A DNA stretch of 5,668 bases from an uncultured Oscillospiraceae bacterium (GCA_900763965.1 CAAFMG010000044.1:1-5668), one strand, 5' to 3'. Counted from the first letter of the stretch, positions 1-4,605 are shown. Notes: generated from the letters alone by a model not told the origin. Numbers and translations: made by a program.

Positions 1-47
1 ATCCGCCCGGCGATTCCCACCGGGAATCGCGCGGCACAACGTGCCGC
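1..47 (-). repeat. Partial inverted unit of the three-hairpin palindromic repeat, cut by the window edge
   Basis: Two perfect inverted repeats lie side by side: 10-18 pairs with 22-30 (GCGATTCCC / GGGAATCGC, loop ACC) and 31-37 pairs with 41-47 (GCGGCAC / GTGCCGC, loop AAC). They are preceded by ATCCGCCCG at 1-9, the closing arm of a third hairpin that starts outside the window. Order and spacing match the reverse complement of the units at 70-178 and 3612-3719, but the stem sequences differ while remaining fully paired. Its assignment to that family rests on architecture and on the shared ATCCGCCCG arm, so it is inferred. Confidence 0.6.
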
Positions 48-69
48 AATGTACCATGTTCCAACATGA

Positions 70-178
70 TACCGCCAAATTCCATCGGCAAATGTTCGAT
101 ATTTCCATTGTCGGCGCTTTGCGCCGACGTTGTTTCCCCCATGGGGAAACAACCGGGCGGATACTATCCGCCCCTACG
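70..178 (+). repeat. Three-hairpin palindromic repeat, copy A
   Basis: A leader with CAAATTCCATCGGCAAATG (76-94) is followed by three adjacent perfect hairpins and the end motif CCCCTACG (171-178). Hairpin 1 has arms GTCGGCGC / GCGCCGAC (loop TTT). Hairpin 2 has 11-bp arms beginning GTTGTTTCCCC. Hairpin 3 has arms GGGCGGAT / ATCCGCCC. The unit recurs at 3612-3719 almost end to end and at 3382-3456 without the leader. No coding potential is apparent. It resembles REP or MITE-like non-autonomous elements, and no transposase is present in the window. Confidence 0.85.
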
Positions 179-226
179 AACGCACCGAAATATTTGCGGC
201 GGCAGATTTTCTCCCGGATAAAGCGA

Positions 227-252
227 AAACGCCGCATTTTCATGCGACGTTT
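227..252 (-). terminator. Probable terminator of the tRNA cluster
   Basis: Read on the minus strand, 252-242 (AAACGTCGCAT) pairs with 237-227 (ATGCGGCGTTT) around a GAAA tetraloop, with one G-U wobble. The 3' arm ends in UUU and runs into a short UC/UUU-rich stretch. The hairpin starts 12 bp beyond the CCA end of tRNA-His, where a terminator is expected. The U-tract is weak, so it could instead be a processing or end-protecting hairpin. Confidence 0.55.
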
Positions 253-263
253 CCAAAACAATA

Positions 264-341
264 TGGGGTGGATGATGGGACTTGAACCCACGATCTTCAG
301 AGCCACAATCTGACGCCTTAGCCAACTAGGCCACACCCACC
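264..341 (-). tRNA. tRNA-His (anticodon GUG)
   Basis: The minus strand folds as a complete cloverleaf. The 7-bp acceptor is GTGGGTG / CATCCAC, the D arm is GCCT / AGGC, the anticodon stem is TCAGA / TCTGA with loop TTGTGGC (anticodon GTG), and the T arm contains GGTTCAAGTCC. An extra G at position -1 (base 341) sits opposite C73 (base 267), the histidine-specific identity pair recognised by HisRS. The CCA end is encoded (264-266). It is the last gene of a three-tRNA cluster. Confidence 0.97.
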
Positions 342-365
342 ATATTTTGTTTCAGCTGAAAAGCT

Positions 366-442
366 TGGCACGCCAGGAGGGACTCGAACCCCCGACCTAC
401 TGCTTAGAAGGCAGTTGCTCTATCCAGCTGAGCTACTGGCGC
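366..442 (-). tRNA. tRNA-Arg (anticodon UCU)
   Basis: The cloverleaf is complete on the minus strand. The acceptor is GCGCCAG / CTGGCGT with a G-U closing pair, the D arm is GCTC / GAGC, and the anticodon stem is ACTGC / GCAGT with loop CTTCTAA, giving anticodon TCT, which reads AGA and by wobble AGG. The T arm contains GGTTCGAGTCC. The discriminator is G73 and CCA is encoded at 366-368. It is the middle gene of the cluster, 24 bp before tRNA-His. Confidence 0.97.
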
Positions 443-449
443 ATTTCTA

Positions 450-523
450 TGGAGCGGGTGACGGGAATCGGACCCGCGTATCCAGCTTGGAAGGCTGGTG
501 TTCTACCATTGAACTACACCCGC
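450..523 (-). tRNA. tRNA-Gly (anticodon UCC)
   Basis: The cloverleaf is complete on the minus strand. The acceptor is GCGGGTG / CACCCGC, the D arm is GTTC / GAAC, the anticodon stem is CCAGC / GCTGG with loop CTTCCAA (anticodon TCC, reading GGA and GGG), and the T arm contains GGTCCGATTCC. The discriminator is U73 and CCA is encoded (450-452). It is the first gene of the cluster, about 25 nt downstream of the predicted transcription start. Confidence 0.97.
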
Positions 524-554
524 GAATCTCTGCCTGTTTTGATTCAGCCAGAGT

Positions 555-583
555 ATTCTACCATGTCTGCCGTCTTTTGTCAA
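555..583 (-). promoter_or_regulatory. Sigma-A promoter of the tRNA Gly-Arg-His cluster
   Basis: On the minus strand a perfect -35 TTGACA (583-578) and a -10 TAGAAT (560-555) are separated by 17 bp. An upstream TG gives an extended -10. Predicted start is near 548, about 25 nt before tRNA-Gly. The TGA inside the -35 box is the stop codon of the upstream HAD gene, and no terminator is visible between them. Confidence 0.85.
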
Positions 584-1440
584 GGGATATTGCGCAAAAT
601 CTCCGGGATTTTTTTATAGATCACATCGGCAACCGCCCCATCGGCGCAGGGGCAGACATTGGGGAACCGGCCTGCCACAATGGCATCGGCGGGGGTGAAG
701 GCATAATCCGCCCCCTCCAGCATGGGAAGGTCGTTTTCTCCGTCTCCCACGCAGATGAGGATTTTCTTCCCCAGCTGCTGCTGAAGCTGCCGGGCAGAGC
801 GGATTTTGGAAACCCCCTTGGCGTGGATGTCCAGAATCAGGGGCGCAGCCCGGAATACCTCACAGGCATCCCCCAGAATTTGGCGCAGCTGAGCTTCCAC
901 ACCGTCAAACCAGGCAAGCCGCTCCGGGGTGGCATCAAACAGGCTGGCCACCGTGGGATTGTCAATGGAAATGGGGGCATACAGGGACAGCTTCAAAAAG
1001 GGGCCCAGATCATCCCCGGGGTGGGCGTGGCCCATGGCGCAGTGATTATTCCGGCAGAAGGCATCCCAGGCCGGATCCTCGGCAAAGGCATAGTGGGCAT
1101 CCAGGCCCTGCATTTCCAGAGCCAGCCCCGGAAAGGCAGCCTGAAGCTTCCGGATGGTTTCCTCCTGCTCCAGGGGGATCCGGTGCAGGAAGGTAAATTC
1201 CTTCCGGGAAAGGTCGTAGGCCGCCGAGCCGTTGTACAGAAGCAGGGGGGCATTCACGGGAACCACATCCCGGAACACCTGGGTCATGGGCAGGCTTCTT
1301 CCGGTATTCACCGTGAAGCTGCCGCCGTTGGCAATAAAATAGGAAATGGCATCCACATTCCGCTGAGGGATGGTGGAGTCCGGGGCGGTGAGGGTGCGGT
1401 CAAAGTCCACCGTCAGCAAAATATCCGAAAACGCAGCCAT
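580..1440 (-). CDS. Cof-type HAD-superfamily hydrolase (HAD-IIB), probable sugar-phosphate or nucleotide phosphatase
   Basis: The 286-residue protein has all four HAD motifs. Motif I is DFDRT at 12-16, with nucleophile Asp12 and acid/base Asp14. Motif II is NTGRS at 45-49 (Thr46). Motif III lysine lies in KGVSK at 208-212, and motif IV is GDGEND at 232-237 for Mg2+ binding. A cap of about 115 residues between motifs II and III fits the C2 (Cof/HAD-IIB) class, cytoplasmic phosphatases acting on small phosphorylated metabolites. The substrate cannot be read from sequence. Arg replaces the usual Gly in DxDGT. The ATG is supported by AAAGGA 7-12 nt upstream. It starts 1 bp after the rluD-family stop, so co-translation is likely. 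Confidence 0.9.
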   Translation of the reverse strand: MAAFSDILLTVDFDRTLTAPDSTIPQRNVDAISYFIANGGSFTVNTGRSLPMTQVFRDVVPVNAPLLLYNGSAAYDLSRKEFTFLHRIPLEQEETIRKLQAAFPGLALEMQGLDAHYAFAEDPAWDAFCRNNHCAMGHAHPGDDLGPFLKLSLYAPISIDNPTVASLFDATPERLAWFDGVEAQLRQILGDACEVFRAAPLILDIHAKGVSKIRSARQLQQQLGKKILICVGDGENDLPMLEGADYAFTPADAIVAGRFPNVCPCADGAVADVIYKKIPEILRNIP

Positions 1441-1441
1441 A

Positions 1442-2362
1442 TTATTTTCCTTTCTGGTTTGTCATCTTTTCCAGCTTGTCCAGAACCTCCCGGAAATAGG
1501 GGGGCAGCTGGGCAAACACCATCACCGGCTGGCCTGTCCGGGGGTGGGTGAAGCACAGGGCCCCGGCGTGGAGGCACTGGCTGTCCTGCCCCAGCTCCTT
1601 GCCCTTGTGGCCGTAAACCGTGTCCCCCAGAATGGGGTGGCCGATGTAGGCCATGTGTACCCGGATCTGGTGGGTGCGGCCGGTTTCCAGCTTACAGCGG
1701 ATGTGGGTATAGCCCCGGTACCGGGCAATGACCTCCCAGTGGGTCACCGCCGGGCGGGAATTGCGCTGGGTGACGCACATTTTCTTCCGGTCGGTGGGGT
1801 GGCGGCCAATGGGGGCATCCACCGTGCCCCTGTCCTCCTTGAGATTGCCGCAGACCACGGCCTCGTAGGTGCGGGCCATGGAGTGATCCTTCAGCTGGCT
1901 TGCCAGGAAGGTGTGGGCATAGTCGTTTTTCGCCACCGCCAGCAGACCGGAGGTGTCCTTGTCGATGCGGTGGACGATGCCGGGGCGCAGCTCGCCGTTG
2001 ATGCCGCTGAGGTCATCCCCCATGGCATAGAGCAGGCCGTTGACCAGGGTATCGTCGGTGTGTCCGGGGGCCGGATGCACCACCAGCCCCTTGGGCTTGT
2101 TGATCACCAGAAGATCTTCGTCCTCATAGACGATCTCCAGGGGCATTTCTGTGGGGGCGATCTCCACGGGCTTGGGGGCGGGGATGGTATACTCCACCTG
2201 ATCCCCAGGGTTTAACTTGTCATTCTTTTTGCCGGGCTTGCCGTTAAGCAGCACCCTGCCCTCCTCAATGAGCTTTTGGGCGGCACTGCGGCTCATGCCC
2301 TCGGCGCACCGGGCCAGAAAGGCATCCAGCCGTTCCCCGGCGGTATCTGCCATCAGGATCAT
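1442..2362 (-). CDS. RluD-family 23S rRNA pseudouridine synthase
   Basis: The product is 306 residues, typical of the RluA/RluD family, which isomerises uridine to pseudouridine in 23S rRNA. An N-terminal S4 RNA-binding domain lies at about 10-60 (ERLDAFLAR to NPGDQVEY). The catalytic domain follows from about 75, with signature GIVHRIDKDTSGLL at 128-141; Asp134 in HRID is the expected nucleophile. A later motif, TGRTHQIRVH, is also characteristic. The ATG at 2362 was chosen because its ATGA overlaps the lspA TGA and GGAAGG (2378-2373) sits 10 nt upstream. An in-frame ATG at 2425 lies inside lspA and an alternative at 2353 is too far from the ribosome site. Which uridines are modified is not determinable. 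Confidence 0.95.
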   Translation of the reverse strand: MILMADTAGERLDAFLARCAEGMSRSAAQKLIEEGRVLLNGKPGKKNDKLNPGDQVEYTIPAPKPVEIAPTEMPLEIVYEDEDLLVINKPKGLVVHPAPGHTDDTLVNGLLYAMGDDLSGINGELRPGIVHRIDKDTSGLLAVAKNDYAHTFLASQLKDHSMARTYEAVVCGNLKEDRGTVDAPIGRHPTDRKKMCVTQRNSRPAVTHWEVIARYRGYTHIRCKLETGRTHQIRVHMAYIGHPILGDTVYGHKGKELGQDSQCLHAGALCFTHPRTGQPVMVFAQLPPYFREVLDKLEKMTNQKGK

Positions 2363-2835
2363 TTTTTGCCATCCTTCCAAAATGCCTTGTTCCAGAAAAT
2401 CAGGTGCACCATCACCAGGATACACCCGCAGGTGATGAAGCAGTCCGCAACATTGAACACGGGAAAATCCACAAAGGTGGTTTCAAACATATCCACCACA
2501 TATCCCAACCGGATCCGGTCGATCATGTTGGCCAGGCCCCCGCCGTAGACTGCGGCAATGCACCACCGCTCAAAGGCGGTAAACCCTGCCTTCTTGCGGA
2601 AATACGCCCAGAGAATCAGCCCGGTAAACGCCAGAAAAATCAGGGCAAACAGCCACTGCTGCCCGGAAAAGCTGGAAAACGCCGCACCATTGTTCTGCAC
2701 ATAGGTCAGCTGCAAAATCCCCGGCAGAAAGGGCACATCGGCATACAGGGCAATCCGGGCCACCACCAGGGCCTTGGTAATCTGATCCGCTGCCACAATG
2801 CCCGCAACAAACAGGCAATAACGAAGAAATTCCAT
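2359..2835 (-). CDS. lspA: Lipoprotein signal peptidase (signal peptidase II)
   Basis: This 158-residue inner-membrane aspartic protease removes the signal peptide of lipidated prolipoproteins. Four hydrophobic segments lie at about 5-29, 60-79, 91-106 and 128-147. Conserved boxes are DQITK (17-21), YVQNNGAAFS (45-54), GGGLANMIDR (98-107) and FNVADCFI (127-134). The catalytic aspartates are Asp106 and Asp131. Length is normal for the family. The ATG has AGGAGG (2849-2844) 8 nt upstream and a consensus promoter just before it. The TGA stop overlaps the start of the pseudouridine synthase gene by 4 bp, a common pairing with rluD-family genes. Confidence 0.97.
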   Translation of the reverse strand: MEFLRYCLFVAGIVAADQITKALVVARIALYADVPFLPGILQLTYVQNNGAAFSSFSGQQWLFALIFLAFTGLILWAYFRKKAGFTAFERWCIAAVYGGGLANMIDRIRLGYVVDMFETTFVDFPVFNVADCFITCGCILVMVHLIFWNKAFWKDGKK

Positions 2836-2862
2836 AGTATGCTCCTCCTGTCAATTCAGATT

Positions 2863-2891
2863 ATCATATCATGGGGAGAAGGGATTGTCAA
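2863..2891 (-). promoter_or_regulatory. Consensus sigma-A promoter of the lspA operon
   Basis: On the minus strand TTGACA (2891-2886) and TATGAT (2868-2863) are separated by 17 bp. Predicted start near 2856 leaves a leader of about 20 nt that contains the AGGAGG ribosome site. It would drive lspA, the pseudouridine synthase and the HAD phosphatase. Confidence 0.85.
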
Positions 2892-2946
2892 ATATTGTGT
2901 GGCAGGGATTTGGGGAGAAATTGCCGGGGCGGACAGTTTTGGGGGC

Positions 2947-2975
2947 AAAAAAGCCACCCCGGCGGTCAGTGTGGC
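2947..2975 (-). terminator. Possible terminator insulating lspA from the toxin locus
   Basis: On the minus strand GCCAC (2975-2971) can pair with GTGGC (2957-2953), followed at once by six Ts (2952-2947). The 13-base loop may pair further internally. It would stop leftward transcripts from the toxin gene before the lspA promoter. The short stem keeps confidence moderate. Confidence 0.45.
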
Positions 2976-2977
2976 AG

Positions 2978-3006
2978 TTGACAAAACGGGGTGGGTGCGG
3001 TATACT
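2978..3006 (+). promoter_or_regulatory. Consensus sigma-A promoter of the antisense (antitoxin) RNA
   Basis: TTGACA (2978-2983) and TATACT (3001-3006) are separated by 17 bp on the plus strand. No protein gene follows on this strand. The predicted start near 3013 begins a short RNA that runs convergently into the toxin gene and ends at a hairpin with a T-run. The strength expected from these boxes fits an antitoxin RNA kept in excess. Confidence 0.85.
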
Positions 3007-3010
3007 ATAA

Positions 3011-3043
3011 ATATAAAAGGGTGCTGCCAGTAAGGCGGCTCCC
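3011..3043 (-). terminator. Probable terminator of the toxin mRNA
   Basis: On the minus strand 3043-3034 (GGGAGCCGCC) pairs with 3028-3019 (GGCAGCACCC) around a 5-base loop, with two mismatches. TTTTATAT (3018-3011) follows. It lies about 47 bp beyond the toxin stop, giving a toxin mRNA of roughly 265 nt from the predicted promoter. On the other strand the same inverted repeat forms a 5' hairpin of the antitoxin RNA. Confidence 0.6.
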
Positions 3044-3101
3044 CCACATTTAGGTCAAGAAGTAACCGTCGCTGTGGTAGGCTGGGCGGTTACTTCTTTT
3101 T
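3013..3101 (+). ncRNA. Putative antisense antitoxin RNA (type I system)
   Basis: A consensus promoter lies immediately upstream and an intrinsic terminator closes the transcript: AGAAGTAACCG (3058-3068) pairs perfectly with CGGTTACTTCT (3087-3097), followed by a run of Ts to 3101. A second hairpin (3019-3028 / 3034-3043) sits at the 5' end. The predicted RNA is about 89 nt and has no coding potential. It is fully complementary to the last codons and the whole 3' untranslated region of the toxin mRNA, the arrangement known for txpA/RatA and bsrG/SR4 in Bacillus subtilis. By that analogy it would act as an antisense RNA promoting toxin mRNA decay or blocking translation. Ends are estimated from the sequence. 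Confidence 0.75.
3058..3101 (+). terminator. Intrinsic terminator of the antitoxin RNA
   Basis: The 11-bp perfect stem 3058-3068 / 3087-3097 has an 18-nt loop and its 3' arm runs into five Ts (3097-3101). The same inverted repeat is transcribed in the toxin mRNA just after the stop codon, where no U-run follows it. Confidence 0.75.
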
Positions 3102-3188
3102 GTTATTATGATCCGCGATCTCAAGAATCAGGGAGATCAACATCACAAGGAATGTGCAAAACCCAATCAGTTCTGACCATGTAACCAT
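3090..3188 (-). CDS. Small hydrophobic toxin, putative holin-like toxin (Hol-Tox type)
   Basis: This 32-residue peptide begins MVTWSELIGF, has one hydrophobic helix at about 6-25 (rich in Leu, Ile, Phe, Val), and ends in a polar tail DHNNKKK. The MVTWSEL start, the single helix and the lysine-rich end match the 'putative holin-like toxin' family found in Firmicutes, which is expected to insert in the membrane and depolarise the cell. The ATG is fixed by AAGGGGGTGATC (3202-3191), an extended Shine-Dalgarno differing at one base from full complementarity to the 16S rRNA tail. Codon composition is more AT-rich than in the neighbouring genes. The TAA stop lies within the region covered by the antisense RNA. 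Toxicity is inferred from family resemblance. Confidence 0.85.
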   Translation of the reverse strand: MVTWSELIGFCTFLVMLISLILEIADHNNKKK

Positions 3189-3190
3189 GT

Positions 3191-3251
3191 GATCACCCCC
3201 TTCCAAATATGCAGGGGGCAAAGAAGTATTTACCCCCCAAAAACAGGGGGG
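3191..3251 (-). promoter_or_regulatory. Structured toxin leader with sequestered ribosome site
   Basis: Read 5' to 3' on the minus strand, the leader carries CCCCCC (3251-3246), GGGGGG (3238-3233), CCCCCT (3218-3213) and AGGGGG (3201-3196). The last block is the Shine-Dalgarno core. Nearest-neighbour pairing makes two hairpins, the second hiding the ribosome site in a 6-bp stem with an 11-nt loop. Pairing the two middle blocks instead would free it. Structural control of translation is inferred. Confidence 0.6.
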
Positions 3252-3264
3252 CACCGCTTACCGG

Positions 3265-3279
3265 GGTACTGGCAGTACC
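3265..3279 (-). repeat. Short inverted repeat at the predicted toxin mRNA 5' end
   Basis: GGTACT (3265-3270) and AGTACC (3274-3279) form a 6-bp stem with a 3-base loop. It falls right at the predicted 5' end of the toxin mRNA and could form a 5'-protecting hairpin, as described for other long-lived type I toxin mRNAs. Confidence 0.5.
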
Positions 3280-3285
3280 AAGAAT

Positions 3286-3314
3286 AGGATACCATACCGT
3301 TTGACAAATTGCAA
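3286..3314 (-). promoter_or_regulatory. Probable toxin promoter
   Basis: On the minus strand TTGCAA (3314-3309) and TATCCT (3291-3286) are 17 bp apart, with TGG before the -10 giving an extended -10. Predicted start near 3279 leaves a leader of about 90 nt before the toxin ATG. It is weaker than the antitoxin promoter. An overlapping TTGTCA with a 15-bp spacer to TATTCT is a poorer alternative. Confidence 0.6.
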
Positions 3315-3348
3315 CACAAAATCGGAATGCTCCATGTCGCAATTTGTC
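3303..3348. repeat. 10-bp perfect inverted repeat over the toxin -35 region
   Basis: GACAAATTGC (3303-3312) and GCAATTTGTC (3339-3348) are exact inverted copies separated by 26 bp. The left arm overlaps the toxin -35 box. The right arm overlaps the -35 of a possible rightward promoter (TTGTCG 3344-3349, 16 bp, TATAAT 3366-3371). It could be an operator pair or the end of the neighbouring repeat element. Confidence 0.5.
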
Positions 3349-3371
3349 GAATGGTGTCGATACAATATAAT
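3344..3371 (+). promoter_or_regulatory. Possible rightward promoter into the palindromic repeats
   Basis: TTGTCG (3344-3349) and a perfect TATAAT (3366-3371) are separated by 16 bp. No gene follows on this strand, only the hairpin repeats beginning at 3382. It could be fortuitous. Confidence 0.35.
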
Positions 3372-3381
3372 AGGTGGATAC

Positions 3382-3456
3382 TGCATTGTCGGCGCAATGC
3401 GCCGACGTTGTTTTCCCATGGGGAAAACAACCGGGCGGCTAATAGCCGCCCCTACG
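3382..3456 (+). repeat. Three-hairpin palindromic repeat, copy B
   Basis: Hairpin 1 is GTCGGCGC / GCGCCGAC (3388-3395 / 3399-3406), followed by an 11-bp hairpin beginning GTTGTTTTCCC and a third with arms GGGCGGCTA / TAGCCGCCC, then CCCCTACG. It lacks the leader seen in copies A and C. In hairpin 3 it has C and G where the other copies have A and T, so pairing is kept. Confidence 0.85.
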
Positions 3457-3462
3457 CAGACG

Positions 3463-3499
3463 GTGCCACCGAATGACCGAGCGGAAATTTCGGTGGCAC
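3463..3499. repeat. 11-bp inverted repeat joining two facing repeat units
   Basis: GTGCCACCGAA (3463-3473) and TTCGGTGGCAC (3489-3499) are a perfect inverted repeat with a 15-base loop. It is nested inside CCCCTAC (3449-3455) and GTAGGGG (3507-3513), so copy B and the unit at 3507-3530 form one large composite palindrome. Confidence 0.8.
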
Positions 3500-3506
3500 A
3501 GACCGT

Positions 3507-3530
3507 GTAGGGGTGGATATCATCCGCCCG
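3507..3530 (-). repeat. Partial inverted unit of the palindromic repeat
   Basis: GTAGGGG is followed by a hairpin with arms GGGTGGAT / ATCCGCCC (3511-3518 / 3522-3529, one G-U pair) and a final G. It is the reverse complement of the right end of copies A-C and faces copy B. Hairpins 2 and 1 are missing or too diverged to recognise. The stretch 3531-3611 beyond it shows nothing else recognisable. Confidence 0.65.
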
Positions 3531-3611
3531 CCAACGTTGCAAATTTTTGGGTAGAACCAATTTGGCCGTATCAAGGTTCCAATGTTGCATGTACACCATG
3601 TTTCGGCATTG

Positions 3612-3719
3612 TACCGTCAAATTCCATCGGCAAATGTTCGATATTGCATTGTCGGCGCAATGCGCCGACGTTGTTTTCCCCATGGGAAAACAACCGGGCG
3701 GATAATATCCGCCCCTACG
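3612..3719 (+). repeat. Three-hairpin palindromic repeat, copy C
   Basis: It is nearly identical to copy A from the CAAATTCCATCGGCAAATG leader (3618-3636) through to CCCCTACG (3712-3719). The three hairpins are intact, and the differences from copy A fall in loops or as paired changes in stems. It sits 91 bp beyond the psd stop and no other terminator is visible there, so on the minus strand its GC-rich hairpins may help end or protect the psd transcript. Confidence 0.85.
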
Positions 3720-3733
3720 CAGACGTACCGCAT

Positions 3734-3790
3734 CGCACCCGGTGCGCATTTTGCGTAACGCTCACGACCATTGCGTTCGTAGGGGTGGTG
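3734..3790. repeat. Small inverted repeats and facing end of the palindromic repeat next to psd
   Basis: CGCACC / GGTGCG (3734-3739 / 3741-3746) and AACGC / GCGTT are small inverted repeats. CGTAGGGG (3778-3785) is the exact inverse of the end motif of copy C, 58 bp away, repeating the face-to-face layout seen with copy B. No gene is seen here. Confidence 0.5.
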
Positions 3791-3810
3791 CATTGCCGAA
3801 GCATTGGTTA

Positions 3811-4605
3811 TCAAACTTTCCTGCCGATGTGCATACCGTAGGTCACGGGAACCTCCGGCTGGGTTTTCAGGGCCTGGGCAAGCTCCGGCAGGAGCTGCAC
3901 CTGATCCTTCTGGAACAGCAGGACGATGGTGGAGCCGCACAGGTCAAAGTGGCCCTTTTCCAGACCCCGCTGGATCCGGGTATTTTCCCAGTGGTTGACG
4001 ATGCCGCCCACAATCATGGCTCCGATCTCCGTCCAGATCACCGGGCCGAAGTGGTCGGTTTCCACCAGGCACCAGCTGCGGCGGTTTTGCACATACACAG
4101 GATACGTCTCACAGGCAATGGGCTGGACGCTGTGCAGAGTGCCGGGAATGAAGTGGTTTTCTCCCTGGTAGCCGTCGTCAATGTAGCAGTAGTGGTGGTA
4201 ATGCTGGGGGCAGAGCCGGAAGATCATGCACACGCCCCCCTGGAACCGGGACGCCAGAGCGGGATCCTGCACCAGATCTGCCACCCGGTAATGGGACTGC
4301 TTGATGTGAAACAGGCTGTTTTCGTCAATGGGGAACAGGCTGAGCAGGCCGTCACAGGGGCTGATGAGATGCTCCGGGTTGTGATCCACGGTATTTTCCC
4401 GGGAGCGGGCGAAGAAATCCCGGAAGGTTGCATAGTCCTGAGCGTTGGCGGGGATGCCGTATTTGCGGATGTACTTGGAAATCATGGGCTTTGACAGCCG
4501 GGTATGGAGGAACCAGACCCCCACCCGATCCAGGTGGAGCTTCAAAATCAGCCACAAAAGGCAGCGGCCAAAGGTGGTTCCATAGAGAAACCGGGTGCTT
4601 TTCAT
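3811..4605 (-). CDS. psd: Phosphatidylserine decarboxylase proenzyme
   Basis: The 264-residue product is a membrane-associated pyruvoyl enzyme converting phosphatidylserine to phosphatidylethanolamine. The self-cleavage site is GST at 224-226: cleavage between Gly224 and Ser225 would leave a beta chain of about 224 residues and a 40-residue alpha chain with an N-terminal pyruvoyl group. The triad partners are probably Asp85 (SPCDG) and a histidine in CPQHYHHY at 132-139, most likely His137. The usual LGST reads CGST. The start lies in an ATGA overlap with pssA, and no Shine-Dalgarno is visible upstream, so translation probably depends on ribosomes finishing pssA. Adjacency to pssA supports the assignment. 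Confidence 0.95.
   Translation of the reverse strand: MKSTRFLYGTTFGRCLLWLILKLHLDRVGVWFLHTRLSKPMISKYIRKYGIPANAQDYATFRDFFARSRENTVDHNPEHLISPCDGLLSLFPIDENSLFHIKQSHYRVADLVQDPALASRFQGGVCMIFRLCPQHYHHYCYIDDGYQGENHFIPGTLHSVQPIACETYPVYVQNRRSWCLVETDHFGPVIWTEIGAMIVGGIVNHWENTRIQRGLEKGHFDLCGSTIVLLFQKDQVQLLPELAQALKTQPEVPVTYGMHIGRKV

Noticed and set aside
415..1551. Long plus-strand open frame opposite the HAD gene and tRNA genes
   Set aside because: It runs through two tRNA genes, has no ribosome site or family signature, and its composition is that expected antisense to a GC-rich gene. The minus-strand HAD frame has all catalytic motifs.
1370..2215. Plus-strand open frame opposite the pseudouridine synthase
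   Set aside because: It is antisense to a well-conserved enzyme, rich in Gly/Val/His as such shadows are, with no recognisable domain.
2363..2425. Longer start for the pseudouridine synthase
   Set aside because: It would overlap lspA by about 65 bp. The S4 domain begins a few residues after the ATG at 2362, which has an ATGA overlap and a ribosome site.
3382..3719. CRISPR-like array of repeated palindromes
   Set aside because: Copies are few, irregularly spaced, in mixed orientation and partly truncated, with no uniform spacers and no cas genes.
3258..3749. Minus-strand open frame across the palindromic repeats
   Set aside because: It translates the repeats and their spacers, with no start signal or domain, and covers the toxin promoter.
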